Counted from the first letter of the stretch, positions 17,601 through 30,394 are shown. The stretch: 64,000 nucleotides of DNA from Ziziphus jujuba (GCF_031755915.1 NC_083388.1:8741001-8805000); one strand, 5' to 3'. A program made the numbers and translations. Notes: generated by a model not told the origin, from the letters alone.

Positions 17601-18444
17601 CAAAGCTTCAAACCCTACTTGGATTCTTCTAAATGTAACACATTGTCCGAAATTCTAATTAAAATGGGTTCAAATCAAAATAGCCATAATTGAGTAACAC
17701 ATAGGGGCATATGAAAATAGAAAAGAAGTTTCTTTACAAAAGAAATTATTCGAAATATATTAGAAGTATTATCCTTTGTTTATTTATTTATGTTTTTGAT
17801 AAATATTATTCTTTATTTAACTTGCAAAGAATTTGAAGGCAATAACCTAATCTACCCTTTTAACAATTTCAAAGGAGTTGCCTAATTTTATTATTTACAT
17901 ATATATATATATATATATATATATCACTTTTAAAAGAAAAAATTGAAGAAATTAATGAGAACGTTTGTAGCTAATTATAATAGTCAACTTCTTGGCCTTG
18001 TTTCAACAAGGAAAAAAAAAATGTGAGGGAATAAATTTTTGGATAAATTGCACTTTAGCCCCTTCAATTTTGAAATTTTTGTATTAATGCATCTATTTTT
18101 TGAAAATTTTCATTATTAACCTGCACTTTTATTTATTGTTTCACTTTAACCTACTTTAGTAGTCAAATTATTAGTTAATTTATATACTTGACTTAAAATA
18201 ACATTTTTGCTTATTTATATATTCAAGTAATCAATTTATTAATTTTTTACATATAATTGCATAGTTACTCCAAAAATATATATAACTTAATATATTTGTT
18301 TTAAATAAGAATTATAATTTTATTTTATAGTTTTTTTTTAGATATAAATGTTGTGAAACAATAGAGGGGTAGTCCATAGGTCAAACAAGAAATCATCATT
18401 GGTTTTTGTACCAAATGGCCTTTTTTTTTTTTTTTTGTATTTAT

Positions 18445-18495
18445 GAATAAGAGAAAATGATTTATCCCAAAAAAAAAAAAAGAATAAGAGAAAAT
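18445..18495. repeat. 14-bp direct repeat flanking a short poly(A) insert
   Basis: gaataagagaaaat occurs at 18445-18458 and again at 18482-18495. The 23 bp between them read gatttatccc followed by thirteen A. The layout resembles a target-site duplication around a tiny poly(A)-ended insertion and matches several other loci in this window. Confidence 0.6.
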
Positions 18496-18847
18496 ATAAA
18501 AATTGTCATTACATTTTGAGTATAAAGGGCTAAAGTAAAAACAAAAATCAAATGTAAAATTTACCCACTATTTTTTTCCCCCCTATATAACATGTTTTTG
18601 CATTCTTTTCCTTGGTTTGCTGGGACATAAAAGAAAAAAAAAATCCTTCTTTTATTACTATAAATATTACTGCAAGCCTGAGTAATAATACAATAAAAGA
18701 AAAAGGAAAAGAAAAAGAAAAAAAGTTAATATAAAAGACTGATATATTTAAACCAATATTTAAAAAGGGTTGATATACATTAAGCAAAAAATATTATACT
18801 TTATGATGACAAATTGAAGCTAATATATTCTGTCTTTTGGTTGAAGA

Positions 18848-19093
18848 TATATTTATAGAGAGAGAGAGAGAGAGAATATACTCCCAAGTTACGTATCATT
18901 CGTCTAGAAGGCCCTGCAGGCCGTTTACACCCCTCTGACCTAATGATCACTTCTTTCAATAAAACTAATCCTCGTCCTCAATGCTACCAACTTGTTGACT
19001 CAATCTACATCTCCCTCTCTCTCTTTCTTTTTCTCTTTGTCTTTCTCTTTCTCTCTGTAATTTTCCAATCTCGCTGCTTGTAACAAATCACAA
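18848..19093 (+). promoter_or_regulatory. Putative core promoter and leader of the zinc-finger gene
   Basis: A TATA-like box (tatatttata, 18848-18857) runs into a (GA)n tract to 18874, about 220 bp before the start codon. A pyrimidine-rich tract (about 19010-19060, mostly ctctt repeats) lies just ahead of the ATG, as is common in plant 5' leaders. Position and composition are the only evidence. Confidence 0.45.
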
Positions 19094-19759
19094 ATGGAGT
19101 TAGAACAGCCAAAGCCAGAAAATTCAGAAGATCATGATCATCAGCAACAAACTGATGACGCTACTGCAACTCAATCAGTTGTAGCGGCAAGATCTTATGA
19201 GTGCACCTTCTGCAAAAGAGGCTTCTCTAACGCTCAAGCTTTAGGGGGCCACATGAATATCCACCGCAAAGACAAAGCCAAACTCAGACAAGTTAATTCC
19301 CCCAATTTTGATGAACATCACCTCCACCACCAACGACAACGACAACAACAAGAGGCAGCTTTGGACATCCCGAGGATGCCGCCCTTTTACTCTTCGATCC
19401 CCGTGATGAGTTCTTCCTTCGAAACCAAGCCTGCTGACCGCCTCCCCAGACAGCCTTGGTTTCTTGATCATAATAATAATGAAGGTGATACGCAAACTTC
19501 AAAGGCTAATGATGGTGAAGTAGTACATCAACTTCGGCTCTTTGCTGAAACTCCTCCAGATTTTAATAAATACCAAAACCCAGATCATTGTCCTCCTCCT
19601 CCTCATCATCATCATGATCAAGTTGTCGATGTAAAAATTGAAAAGGGTTTGTCGTCATCTCCTTCAGCGGGTTCGGAGTTAGACCTTGAGCTTAGACTGG
19701 GGCCTGAACCTCATGAGGATGCACCCGCGGCAGTTGGCACCAGAAAGTTCTTCTATTGA
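19094..19759 (+). CDS. SUPERMAN/TAC1-type single C2H2 zinc-finger transcription factor
   Basis: Single exon encoding 221 aa. One C2H2 finger covers residues 35-57 (Cys37, Cys40, His53, His57) and contains the plant-specific helix QALGGH at 48-53, followed by the basic run RKDKAKLRQ. The C-terminus carries an EAR-type repression motif, LDLELRL, at 196-202. The middle is Gln/His/Pro-rich with no other domain. Plant one-finger QALGGH proteins of this layout (SUPERMAN, RABBIT EARS, TAC1 and relatives) act in the nucleus as regulators of growth and organ development, and the EAR motif recruits co-repressors. The finger looks closest to the TAC1-like branch, from recollection only. The gene stands alone between long intergenic stretches. 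Confidence 0.88.
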   Translation: MELEQPKPENSEDHDHQQQTDDATATQSVVAARSYECTFCKRGFSNAQALGGHMNIHRKDKAKLRQVNSPNFDEHHLHHQRQRQQQEAALDIPRMPPFYSSIPVMSSSFETKPADRLPRQPWFLDHNNNEGDTQTSKANDGEVVHQLRLFAETPPDFNKYQNPDHCPPPPHHHHDQVVDVKIEKGLSSSPSAGSELDLELRLGPEPHEDAPAAVGTRKFFY

Positions 19760-22700
19760 AAATTGAAGAAAAATTATACAAATTGATTATGATGGTAATT
19801 TTTTTTTTTTCCCCCTTTCCTATCATTTCTATTAATTATATTTGTTTATTGTATTAATTTTACATAATCTTACTTGTATCTCAGCAAACAAATAATATCC
19901 TTACTGTATGGTTTGATACTTGTTTTTTCAACAATCATTAAAGCTATGGATTTTTGGTAAATATATATAGAGATTTTTGAATTTATTAGATTCATATTGT
20001 GTAGGGTATATATGTGTATCTACATATTTTTGGGTATTTTTGATTAATATGGAGTATGGGTTCAATTAGTCCGAGACTAATCATATATATAAGAAAATTA
20101 AAGAACAGAAAGCACTGTACAAGCGTGCCAAGAGTAGTTACTGAATTGTTTGTTCTATAGCTTAGGACTATAGCATTGAAGGCAGATTAATTAGCATCTC
20201 ATTCCTGCAGATGGTTTTAACCCAATATATATGACTATATCATAAATCATGAAATTAAATGCAAACATACAATTAAGAGAAGTATAATCAAAGGCTTTCT
20301 TGAGTAATTGATGTTAGCCCTTCATATATACGGGATGATCTATAACATATATAGCCATAAAGTTATATGAATCTATAAATTTCATATGTAGCAACCAAGG
20401 TTTATAATTTACATAATGTGATCAATTTCTTACATCTTTGCAGAGTTCTACAATACTAAGAATCAGTAATTCTACATTTTTCGGTGTCTCCTCATAGGTG
20501 TCGCCTCATGGGAGTGTAGAAACACATAAGAACTCTTGAATAGAAATGGAAAAGAAATGTAACTCCATTTTCTTTGGAAATCGTAATAACTTTTTGATGA
20601 AATAGCTAAAGCAAACAAATGTGATTTGCATTTGAATAACATAGATATGGCTAAGTAGAATTAAAATTTCACCATTCTTAGATCATTTAGTTAAAGTAGT
20701 ACAATATTAACAAAATCAACATGCATGTATACATGCATACAATGCATACATGTACGTGTATACATATAAATTTGTATTTAGGATCAGATCATCTAGTTTT
20801 ATTTTTTTTTATCCAAACTTTTATATTACTATTAATAAAATTTTATCTCTTCTAAAAAAGGTAACAAAGAGAAAGAAAAATATATAAATAAATAAACTAA
20901 ATATATAAAGAATAATTGTTTTTCAAATGATGATGTGAAATTATTTCACAGATTGAACAAGAATGGAAAAGAAAATAAATAGGCCAGAATTGATCTCTAT
21001 CCCTATACATACATATGTAAATATACCACTATGTATATAACTGTATTTTGTGTGTATATATATAGATATGATAATTTTATGATCATGACGATTTTGATAT
21101 TGGATCAAAGAAAAAGATGATGTTTTTTGAAAAAAGCATCGTCTTTTCCCTTTCTGTATGAGAGAAAATGTGATTATTTTTTTTTTTTTCCAAAAGAGAT
21201 CATCTTTTCCTTTAATCTGCATTAGAACCGTTTTGATCATACAATGACCATATATATATATATATATATATATATGTTATTTTTATTTGTAACATTGTTT
21301 ACTTCCTACAACATTAATATTGTAGATGCTCAATAGAGGGTATGAGTGAAATTTTCATTTTATTGTATGTTGTCCGTTACATATATTTTATTTATATAAA
21401 AATACAAACAATTTGATAAAAAAAACACAAAGATATATGTGAACAATAAGATTTTTATTAGAAAATATCTCATTTAGTTAAATCAAAATTGCTTACATGA
21501 TAAAAATTTAACTATCAAATAAAGTGATTATTAATATTTGAATTTGAATATAAAATCATAGATGGGATATTTAAATCTAACTCTTAACAGTTATCATCTA
21601 ATCATTCTTAAATTATTGATGTCAAAGATTCCTAACAAGAGAATTATCGTATTTGAGCATCGTATATGCATGTAAAGCCAAAGACTTAATTAATAGAAAT
21701 ATAGCTTCCCTTCTAAGAAATAATTTGGGGAAAAAACCATTAATTTTCTCAATCTTATTATTTTTGAAATGAACTAAAGATGAGTAAAATGTGATAAATA
21801 TGCTCTCAGATCCTCACTGTACTTGAGGTTGTCTTTCTCTTTTATACCCTTCTTGTAATCAACCTGTTACTCCTCTGTTCTTGGGCTTGGCTTTCGTAAT
21901 CAGCAGTCATTTATAAGGGTGTTTGGATATGGAGATAAGGAATTTAAAGGTTTTTCGAAAAATAAAGATATAACAATAGATTGCGTTGATTAAAGATCTG
22001 AATTATTTGTTAAAAAGATTTGTATGAGGAGCTAACCCCATATTAATATCATATAAAATAATTATCTTGCTCTTACATATGACACTTGATAGATTTCATA
22101 TTAATCATTCATGTTACCAAAATTTTTAAAAAAAGTTATTTATTGCCATTGATGACACTAATTATAGGTGGGATTTATATCTTATATATTATTTGACAAT
22201 TTAAATGAATTTTTAAAATGATTTGTTTTTCTAATTTAGAATTTTTAAATAAAAAATCAATATATAAATAAATGTTATCAATCAATTTTCATATTATTAA
22301 TGATCGACTGATGATTATCTGATGATTATCATCATTTATAACAAATAACAAAATTTAAATTGTAAAAATTAAAAAAAAATTAACATAAACCACTGTAGTT
22401 TTTTATTTTTTTAATTTTTTTTTTTTTGGTGAAAAAAACCACTATAATTTTTAAACATATATAATTTTTCTAATTACATAGAAGCTAAGGTTAAAAATCA
22501 TTTCAACACTTTTTATGAACGAAATACCGCCCAATTTTTTTTTTTTTCTTTATTTACTCATCAGCAAACGGACAGTGTATATACTAGTAGCACTATATTA
22601 GCTAGCTGCATTATTTGAGATCTCGCCAACTATTTCATCATACATATTTTCTTCTCTCACAATAAATTAATGGCAGGAGAGTTTAACCTGTGATTAATTA

Positions 22701-24231
22701 ACTCGTCCATTGATGTTTTTGCTGTTGATGTGTTGAATTTTAATTAATTTTTTAGAATAAGTTAATCACATATGACAATAGAAAACACACAAAAGAAGTG
22801 CAACAAATTTTAAAGAGACAGATAATTTTGATAAAGTTCAGATTAATAAGCGAGAAAATCCTAGCTAATCTTATAGATAACTTTAATAACAATTAAGCAT
22901 GCGAGTATTTAATTTGCGTAATCTTTGCTTAACATGAGAGTTTGATCACAGATGCACATATTCAATATCGAGGCCATTTCATAAAAAAGTTTTTAACAAA
23001 TTATGTTAACAAATGAAACGGTCTCATCCAACCATTTAATAAAGATTGGAGCTTGCAGGTATCGTATCCATGGCCGTTTTAACTTTCAATCTTGTATACA
23101 AAATTGGATGAGGCCATTCCATTTCAATGTGGTTGATATCGAAGCACATGCTTGCGACTATGGAACAGTCGATTTAGTTAAGACATTAAAAAGTTCTATG
23201 AATTGCTAGTTTATGACCACTTTGCGATTTGTGGCGCTACTTTGAATATGTTGTTCTTTCTTATTGTTGTTTTTCTTGTCGTGTTTCTGTAGCCATCTTT
23301 CTCTTTCAGGTTGACTATTCCATAAAGAATTAATTCAACCATTTCTTTGTTTTTGCATACACAAAGTTTAATTGGCTGATCATTTTATTGATTTTTCTTG
23401 TTTATGAATGTGACGACTCAGAATAAAAAGGTTACAACTAACTCTAGCACGTTTGGTATAGTTTTGCTTTTTCAAAAATACTTTATGAAGAAATCATTTT
23501 TCGCTAGCTTTGATTAATGCTTTTTTGAAGATCTAAAACACTTTCAAATAATTGTCCAAGCACAACTAAAAACAACTTTCAAGTTTTAAAAGTTACTGAC
23601 TTCTTAAAAGCTATGCCATACAAAACCCTACTTAATTACATTATAAATGCTATATGGTGCTGGGCTGTTTAATTTGTTTGGTTACCTAGATTACCTTTGG
23701 GTTAGTAGCTTTTGTTAATCCTTAAATTATACTTATAGTTTCATTATGATCCATGAATAGTTTCTTTTAGTATTTTGGTCCTTAAACTTCAGTTGCATTG
23801 TGATTGTTAAATTACTTTTTGTTTTCTTTTTAGCAGTTGTGTGGCTTCATATAACATGCAAAATCCCATGGGTTTATTTGATATTAAAATTTTGTTGTTT
23901 CCTTATTACAATAAGTGTGTTTTATGTTTTTATTTATTTAAAATTAGACTAAAACTAGTTTTAAAGTTCAAAGTTCACCCAAAAAAAAAAAAAATTAGAG
24001 ACCAAAATTCAAAAAAAAAAAAAAAGGATCAAAGTACGGCTATAGCATAATTCAAACCCCAATAACCAATTACTTTCATATATTTACCCAAAAAGCGCAA
24101 AAAAAAAAAAATATATATATATATATATATATGAAAAAAAGAACCAATTACTTTCACATCTTTCTTTTCCTTCTTTTTTATATATCTACTCTCTCTTCTT
24201 CTTCTCCTTTTTTCAAAGAATGAGGCTTTCT
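19760..24231. other. AT-rich intergenic region
   Basis: About 4.5 kb with no supportable gene. It holds a (TA)n tract near 21250-21276 and another near 24111-24132, many A/T runs, and a pair of short direct repeats around a T run at 22387-22452. The first few hundred bases are probably the 3' UTR of the zinc-finger gene. Confidence 0.5.
22387..22452. repeat. 17-bp imperfect direct repeat flanking a T-rich insert
   Basis: aaaccactgtagttttt from 22387 recurs as aaaccactataattttt at 22436-22452, with two mismatches. The DNA between is T-rich and ends ggtgaaa. It resembles the other short target-duplication loci but is less clean because the repeat itself ends in T. Confidence 0.4.
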
Positions 24232-25272
24232 TCAACAGCAAGCAAACCGTACATTAGCCAGTAAAAATGGAGACACCCCAAGAGGAATGTCTTCCATCCA
24301 GGACTTAAAATTGTCAAGTGAGAAAGCCAATGTAGCTAGCTCATGGGCAACACAATTAGATTCCCTATGAGCAAAAGAAATTGAAAAACCAGTATACAAA
24401 GCTAACAAATTTTCAATATCAACTACTGAAAACATATTATTTCCTAAATAATCCTCACCACCATTCAACAATTTAACTGCCATTTGACAATCACTCTCAA
24501 TCTGAGTCCTATCAAACCCGCAATCTACACAAAATTGCAATCCTTCTCTGATGGCTTGTAATTCTGCCATTAAAGTACGAAAATGCTGAAGTAATGGCTT
24601 AGCCATAGAAGCCATAACCTGACTCGCATAATTCTGAAACACAGCTCCAAGACCAACAACTCAACAAGAAGAGCACTATCAATATTAAGTTTATATGAAC
24701 CTGAAATCGGACAATCCCACCCATTATTAGAAGATGAACAAGGAACTACTGTATCGTTCAAGTTAGCCTCCTTAAAATCAAGATGCAAACTAGCCAAACC
24801 ATCAAGCATCAATTGGTCACCACGTACAAATTCTCCATACAAATGAATTCCGAGAGTGCCAAATTCCTCATGCAATAAAACTAAAGCGTTTTCTTCCAAA
24901 TTCTAAAACTTAGAGAGAACCCACCTTGCAAGATTAGTAAAAGAATCAAACCTCTGCGATTTTAATTCTTGATTTTTTATTTTTATCTTTTAAAAAATCA
25001 GCTAATTTCCAAGCTTTTTTGGCATTAGAATAAAGCATGAAAAATAGTCTCAGGACCACCTCCACAAATAGTACATGCACTAGAATTTGAAATTCTTCTT
25101 TCAACCAACGCATGGGCACTAGGGGGTGCAGATGAACAAACCCTTACAAATAAAAATCTTAATTTTATTCGGAATTTTGAAATCCAAATAGACTTCCACC
25201 GGGTCCGATTAGCACCATCACTTAAACAACCAAATCTTGAACCTATCACTTAAACAACCAAATCTTGAACCT
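24232..25272 (-). pseudogene. Degenerate non-LTR retrotransposon fragment (zf-RVT and RNase H-like domains)
   Basis: Reading on the minus strand, 25249-25025 gives a zf-RVT-like segment (WKSIWISKFRIKLRFLF, then CTICGGGPETIFHALF). It is followed in other frames by an RNase H-like segment: YKLNIDSAL with a catalytic-type Asp (24899-24570), then MAELQAIREGL, IESDC and HRESNCVAHELA (24642-24232). This is the order at the C-terminal end of plant LINE-type polyproteins or their RVT_3-domain relatives. At least one frameshift near 24640-24660 separates the two RNase H halves, and a stop follows the zf-RVT part. A 28-bp tandem duplication (25217-25272) further breaks the frame. No reverse transcriptase domain is visible, so the element is truncated and inactive. 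Confidence 0.75.
25217..25272. repeat. 28-bp tandem duplication in the retroelement fragment
   Basis: Two adjacent copies, 25217-25244 and 25245-25272, each beginning atcacttaaacaaccaaatc. Because 28 is not a multiple of three, the event shifts the frame of the retroelement reading frame. The following 400 bases up to the pTAC16-like stop codon hold nothing I can identify. Confidence 0.85.
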
Positions 25273-25683
25273 CCTCCTAACTTTCTCGCAATCCAATAGC
25301 CAGATTTTACATTATAATGACCATTAGTTGTAACATACCTAGTCATTCTTACTTTAGCTATCAGTCAAGGATAAAAAGTAAAAGAGAAAAAGTAGTTGCT
25401 GCTATTTGAAAGGCATATAAATAAATAATTAAGAGCATATTAACCTTAATAGAACTTTTACAATATACAGAACCAATTATTCTTTCTCTTACAAAAGATA
25501 AATATTGAAAAGACTTGAATCAGTTCAACTACTTTGCCGAATTAAACTCAAAGTTAAACCACCTATTGATAACAACATTAACAACATAAAAAAATAAAAA
25601 TAAAAATAAAGTTACATATATTACCAAATCTGCACCAAAATACCCTGAAACATTAGGCATTGGGTTGGAAAACAACTGCTTCA

Positions 25684-27903
25684 TCAATCATCATCAACAT
25701 ATATGGTTTCCTGTGTAAACAGGCCACCAAACACGCTCCTCTTTTCGACCTTGTCCTCCGTCTGTTTGCCCTTCGTCTTCTTTGGATCCTCTTTCGCTTT
25801 CAAAGCCGGAAACCGTGGACCTGTTTGCTTGATTACTGCTTTCAGGGCAGGTAGCGTCCGAGCTTTTGCCTGTCCTCTCACAGTGGCAACCTGAACTCTG
25901 GGAGTTTCATCAACAGGGTTTTGAACGGTTGAAGCAAGCTGTGCGCTGAGTTTTTCCCATGAAAGTCCAGAGCTAATGTTTTTGGCTCTGTTCAATATGT
26001 TTTCAACTGAAGCCCCAGCTGCCTCTGCTTTCACTTGAGCATCCTGAGCTAGACTAGCAGCCCGAACTTCTTGCTCGGACAGCTTTTTCACCTCTTGTTC
26101 AAGTTTCTTCGTTGCCTCGGCTGCTTCACGAGCTTTCTCAGCTGCTACTCTTGCCTCTTCCTCTGCTTTTGCCTTTGCTACTGTTTCTGCATAAGCTTTT
26201 CTTCTTCCATCCACAGGGATGGTACTGATAACCAATACACACACATTCACATAAAAGTTTAGACACAATCTTTAAACCCCAGCAAATTACCAGCAATATA
26301 AACAACACTTTTTGCACACTCATTGCTCAATTGGGTTCTACCTGAAAACACCTTCCAAAGGCTTCGATGTGGCTGATGGATCTGTATATACTTCCACAAC
26401 CTAACCCAAGCAAGTAAACAAAATAGCCTTTGATAAGTGCTGTTTCATTGTGTTGCATTAGTGAAATGCCAAATCAATAATGACTACAAAAAATCATATC
26501 ACACTTAAAGCACGTATAAGTCCTATAATTAACTACAACAAAATTGAAATTTTGCATCAACAAAATGGTAATATATACAATGTTCAATTTTTAAGCAATT
26601 AATTAAGCATATTAAAAAGTCAGTAGGAAAAAAAATGTTGGGTAAATTGAAAAAAATGTACCTTATTCTCTGCCACGGCCGTGTTGGAGAAAACATTGGC
26701 AACCAACGATGCGATTTGAGACTGAGCTACCTGATAGAAAAAAGAGTATGAAAATTTTAATTAATACCCACGAACAAAAATTTGGCTAAAAAAAATTAAA
26801 AAAAAATCTAAATAATATATTTGATTAAACTAGTATTTATTTATTTATTGCATACATTACATTACTTTGTAGTCGATTGCACCTGCGCTTCCCTCTGCCG
26901 AAACGACGACGTTATAAGCACTCTCAGGCGAATAATCATCCGTCAAACTGGTCTTTATAAACGTGTAACTGACGCTGGTTTCGATTACTTTCTGCAAAAA
27001 CTCTGGTACGCTCAACGGCTGAGATCGCGAGAAGATGTTGCTGAAGAAAGAAGAGAGCCCATCCAGTACGTTGTAAGTCGACGCTGCAGCCGTGTTCGCG
27101 TCGTAGACAATCGCCACGTGTCCAACGCCTGCGAGTTCAGCCGCTTCGATTACTTGTAAGGCATCCGATGTGGTGACTTCAGCAGTGGGCCCATTCTCTG
27201 CGGGTCCAATTGTCACGACAACTTTGCTAGCGTTTCCAATTGCTTTCGCGATCGATTCAGGATCTTGGAATGTGGATTCGACGGCGTTGAGGCGCTTTGA
27301 TTCTTCATTTGATATGATCTAACAGTCATGATTCAATCAAGACAAAAAAAAAAAAAAAAAAACGAAATGAAAATTTTGGTCTATTATTATCCACATTTTT
27401 TGCGTTTGGAGTAAAAGAAAGTGCGAGAAAGTTTAAAATTAAACCTTGTATTGAACAGCGACACGAGCCAATTCCTGTGCAGAGGCGAGCTCAGGAACGC
27501 CGGCACGGACAGAGAAACCTTCACGGAGAAGTGACTGAGCTATGCGGATGCCGGCCTGGCCGGTTGCACCGGCGACGAAGACGGTGGTAGGGTCTTTACG
27601 CCTGGTGTTCCCAAAAGACAAGCCGCCACCGTCGCCGGTGGAAGATGGTTTAGTGAGAACGGGAATCAAAGACTTAACGTCGGGAACTTTGCCGAAGTCG
27701 AAACGGAAAGGATTGGAATTGGTTTTGTCTTCAGGTTCGGCGGATTCACCAGAAGCATCACCACCTCCTTTTCCGAGCCCAAATGAGAATGGGTCTGATC
27801 TTTTGGCGAAAACCCTCAACCTCCGGGTTCTGCTACCCGTTAAAGTGGATGAATTGGGTGTGGAGGTTAGAAGGATTGAATGGGAGGTTGGAGTCGCAGC
27901 CAT
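25684..27903 (-). CDS. PTAC16: pTAC16-like plastid transcriptionally active chromosome protein
   Basis: Five exons on the minus strand: 27903-27445, 27318-26866, 26730-26662, 26400-26342 and 26224-25684. They total 1581 nt and encode 526 aa, close to my recollection of about 510 aa for Arabidopsis pTAC16. The N-terminus (rich in Ser/Thr/Arg, then RRLRVFAKR) is a plausible chloroplast transit peptide. VFVAGATGQAG at 108-118 is a Rossmann-fold dinucleotide motif of the atypical SDR type. The last exon encodes an Ala/Glu/Lys-rich coiled coil (AEEEARVAAEKAREAAEA) and a basic tail ending IYVDDD. pTAC16 is known as a component of the plastid transcriptionally active chromosome and a phosphorylated thylakoid-associated protein; its enzymatic activity is unproven. 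All junctions are GT-AG and in phase. Confidence 0.92.
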
Positions 27904-29020
27904 GGAGGAGGAGGAGGAGGAGGAGGAAGAAGGCGTTGGAGGAGCCGAGAGACCGATCAGTCTTTTTGTGAACTCATAGTGTTTGGAAAAGACTCCGTTT
28001 GGCTGCTTGTTTCGTATATGGTGGCAAAATTGAAATTGATTTCGTATTTGCTATGAATATTATCTGGATGAAGGAAGGGTGCGGACAGGGTTGACAAATG
28101 GAAAGGCGACACTTGTCAGAGTTTTATCCAGAAATCCTGAGTTGGAGACCAGAGGTTTTTATTAAGAAAAAAAAAAGTTGGTGGGTTATTTAGAAACAAA
28201 AAGTTTATCAAAAAAAATGTTTATCCGGCATGCCACCACAGAAATCTTCTGATAGGGGTGGACCTACCTTCGAAGTCCAATTTTAGTATTCTTTTTTTTT
28301 TTTTTTTTTTTTTTTTGGTTATCTGAATTTTCATTTGTTTATTTCTCTTGTCAAACCTAATACATGAAATCAAACTGTCTCTCCACTCTCTAAAAGTCTA
28401 AAATTACCTAAAATTATTTAGATATTATAAAACATTATATATACATATATATATTTATATTGTAATCAAAGATTTTTCTTTTTCTTTCTCTTTTTTTTTT
28501 TTTTTTGGATGAAATTGAAATCAGATATTCAAACTTTAGATTTGTACTATATGAAATACAATATAATTTTGTTCGATGACGTTACAATCAAAAGTTGTTT
28601 ATTGTTGGTTGGAAAATTAATATAATTTAAATATAAATATATGAAGACTTTAAGAATAAATAAAACTCTTAACCATATGCTAAACAATTCAATACAATCC
28701 TTACAGGATAGCCCACTAGTAATAATTACTTGAGTTCAAATTTACACTTCCAATATTATGAGGGAAAAAAAAAACAAAAAACTTAGTGCTCATAAGTCAT
28801 GACATTGTTGAATTATGTTACTGGTTGAGCTTTATAATAGAAAATGGTTGCACCACCAAAATATATATATATTAATATATACGGATTACACAATTTATAT
28901 TGTCCTATTCTAATTGTCTTGATAAGAAACCCATACAAATTTGTCCAATAATTCGCTCCATTCAAACCAACAGTCGCATAAAATACTTGCATATGTTTGA
29001 TTCTTCTTCCTAAATTTATT

Positions 29021-29160
29021 TTCATGAAAAATTACTTAATAATTTTATCTTTTGGAAAGAATTACTTAATAATTTGTAAAAACACAAATAATGAAGGATC
29101 ATTATTTAGTATTTACTCATTATTTGTGTTTTTATAAATCATTAAGTAATTTTTCATGAA
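29021..29160. repeat. Inverted repeat with a short insertion and duplication in one arm
   Basis: The right arm (29117-29160), reversed, begins ttcatgaaaaattacttaat and continues gatttataaaaacac. The left arm begins identically at 29021 and reaches the matching tail by 29092, but carries an extra 30 bp. In it aattacttaataattt is present twice (29030-29045 and 29060-29075), separated by tatcttttggaaag. The loop is about 24 bp. The intact right arm shows the state before insertion. Confidence 0.8.
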
Positions 29161-29289
29161 AAAAAGAAAAAATCATTTCGTATTTACCCTTTTTATCAAA
29201 AAATAAAAAAAATCTTTAGTATTTTGCTCGAAAAGCAATAAGACTTCAACTTGGCGAAGAGAACATCTTCATTCCGCTTTTTTATGAAA

Positions 29290-29319
29290 TATATGCATAT
29301 ATATATATATATATGTATA

Positions 29320-29358
<39 letters not shown>

Positions 29359-29375
29359 TATATATTATATATATG
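29290..29375. repeat. (TA)n microsatellite
   Basis: Nearly pure alternating TA over about 85 bp, with a few interruptions. A second tract at 29812-29858 is similar. Nothing else is encoded. Confidence 0.85.
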
Positions 29376-29407
29376 GAAAGTACAACTACAACTGTGCAAA
29401 TATGGAA

Positions 29408-29513
29408 TCGGCTAGAAAGTACAGATTTCGTTGCTATTCATTTATATCCATGCAAATAGTTCGGCTAGAAAGTACAGATTCGGCTCTTGTTCACTTATAT
29501 TTATGCAAAAAAT
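29408..29513. repeat. 53-bp imperfect tandem repeat
   Basis: Two adjacent copies starting at 29408 and 29461, both opening tcggctagaaagtacagatt and both containing an ...acttatat/atttatat ... atgcaaa tail. They differ at several positions. Confidence 0.75.
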
Positions 29514-29595
29514 GGATTGCCAAAGCGTAGATTCGAAGTACGGTTACTCCAAAATAGAAAAATTAGAATTTCTTTTTTTTTTTTTCTTTTTTTTT

Positions 29596-29609
29596 GGGGG
29601 GGGGGGGGG
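29596..29609 (+). repeat. Run of 14 G after a T-rich tract
   Basis: Fourteen consecutive G (29596-29609) preceded by about 20 bases that are almost all T. Simple-sequence DNA with possible length error. Confidence 0.85.
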
Positions 29610-29806
29610 AAGAAGAAAACCTAGAAAGTTGTAAAATGCAACCAACCCAATTTGTAATCCCTAATGTTGTTAACTTAGTGTCATTCCAATTATTTCGTTC
29701 AAATTACCATTCTTATTTTTAAAAAAAATAATTTAATAATAAACGTTTGAAAGACGCCTTTCATGTATAATTGTTCTATTATTCATCCAAAAAGGAAAAC
29801 TTGTTT

Positions 29807-29861
<55 letters not shown>

Positions 29862-30394
29862 TATACAACTTTTAACAATCAAAATATATATTCAAATTTT
29901 CAACAATTATCACATTAAAATATCCTGATCATAAAATCAAAATCTACTATGATAAAACGCAGATAAAACATAAATAACTATTTTATATTGACTGATTTGC
30001 ACTCCATTTTGATTTCATATTCTCACTTTTCTCTATTGAAGTTTTATAAATACCTTAGAATAACAATACGTAGCTCTTAGAAAAACGAAAAACCATACAG
30101 TGCACAACCAACTCTTGAAGCCGATATTGCTTAAAAAGTTTTTTTTCAACAAAAATTCTACTTGTTTAGTATTATGGGGAAAAAGAAAAAAAGTTAAAAC
30201 AAAAAACAAAAAAAAAGTACTACATATTCAATATGAGATTTTCTTTTTCTTTCTTTTTTCTTTTTTTTTTTTTTTTTTTGACCTCGTAAAGCGTAAAGCA
30301 CAAAGCCGGCCCGGCAAACAAATCATATTCCTAACAGATCTAGAAGTCACTGTTTAACAGGAAAAAGCATGGTATTCCAATACAGCAAATAAAT

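Larger units (their letters stand above)
9672..19093. other. Large AT-rich intergenic region
   Basis: About 9.4 kb without a supportable gene. It contains A/T homopolymers, (TA)n tracts near 11347-11364, 12342-12368, 16250-16275, 16475-16495 and 17899-17924, small tandem repeats near 14519-14625, and short direct repeats flanking an A run at 18445-18495. A 107-codon open frame at 11641-11964 follows a TATA-like stretch, but its second half is Phe/Leu-rich low complexity and matches no family I know. The right end holds the zinc-finger gene promoter. Confidence 0.55.
27904..30394. other. Intergenic between the pTAC16-like and SRRM1-like genes
   Basis: About 2.5 kb of AT-rich DNA. The left few hundred bases must contain the pTAC16-like promoter and leader. 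It also holds an inverted repeat at 29021-29160, (TA)n tracts at about 29290-29375 and 29812-29858, a 53-bp tandem repeat at 29408-29513 and a run of 14 G at 29596-29609. No gene is seen. Confidence 0.5.

Noticed and set aside
20490..20516. Short tandem gtgtctcctcat / gtgtcgcctcat
   Set aside because: Only two 15-bp units; chance or slippage is sufficient.
22971..23125. Recurring gaggccatt / ggtctcatcc blocks in both orientations
   Set aside because: Matches are short and imperfect; not enough to define a repeat element.
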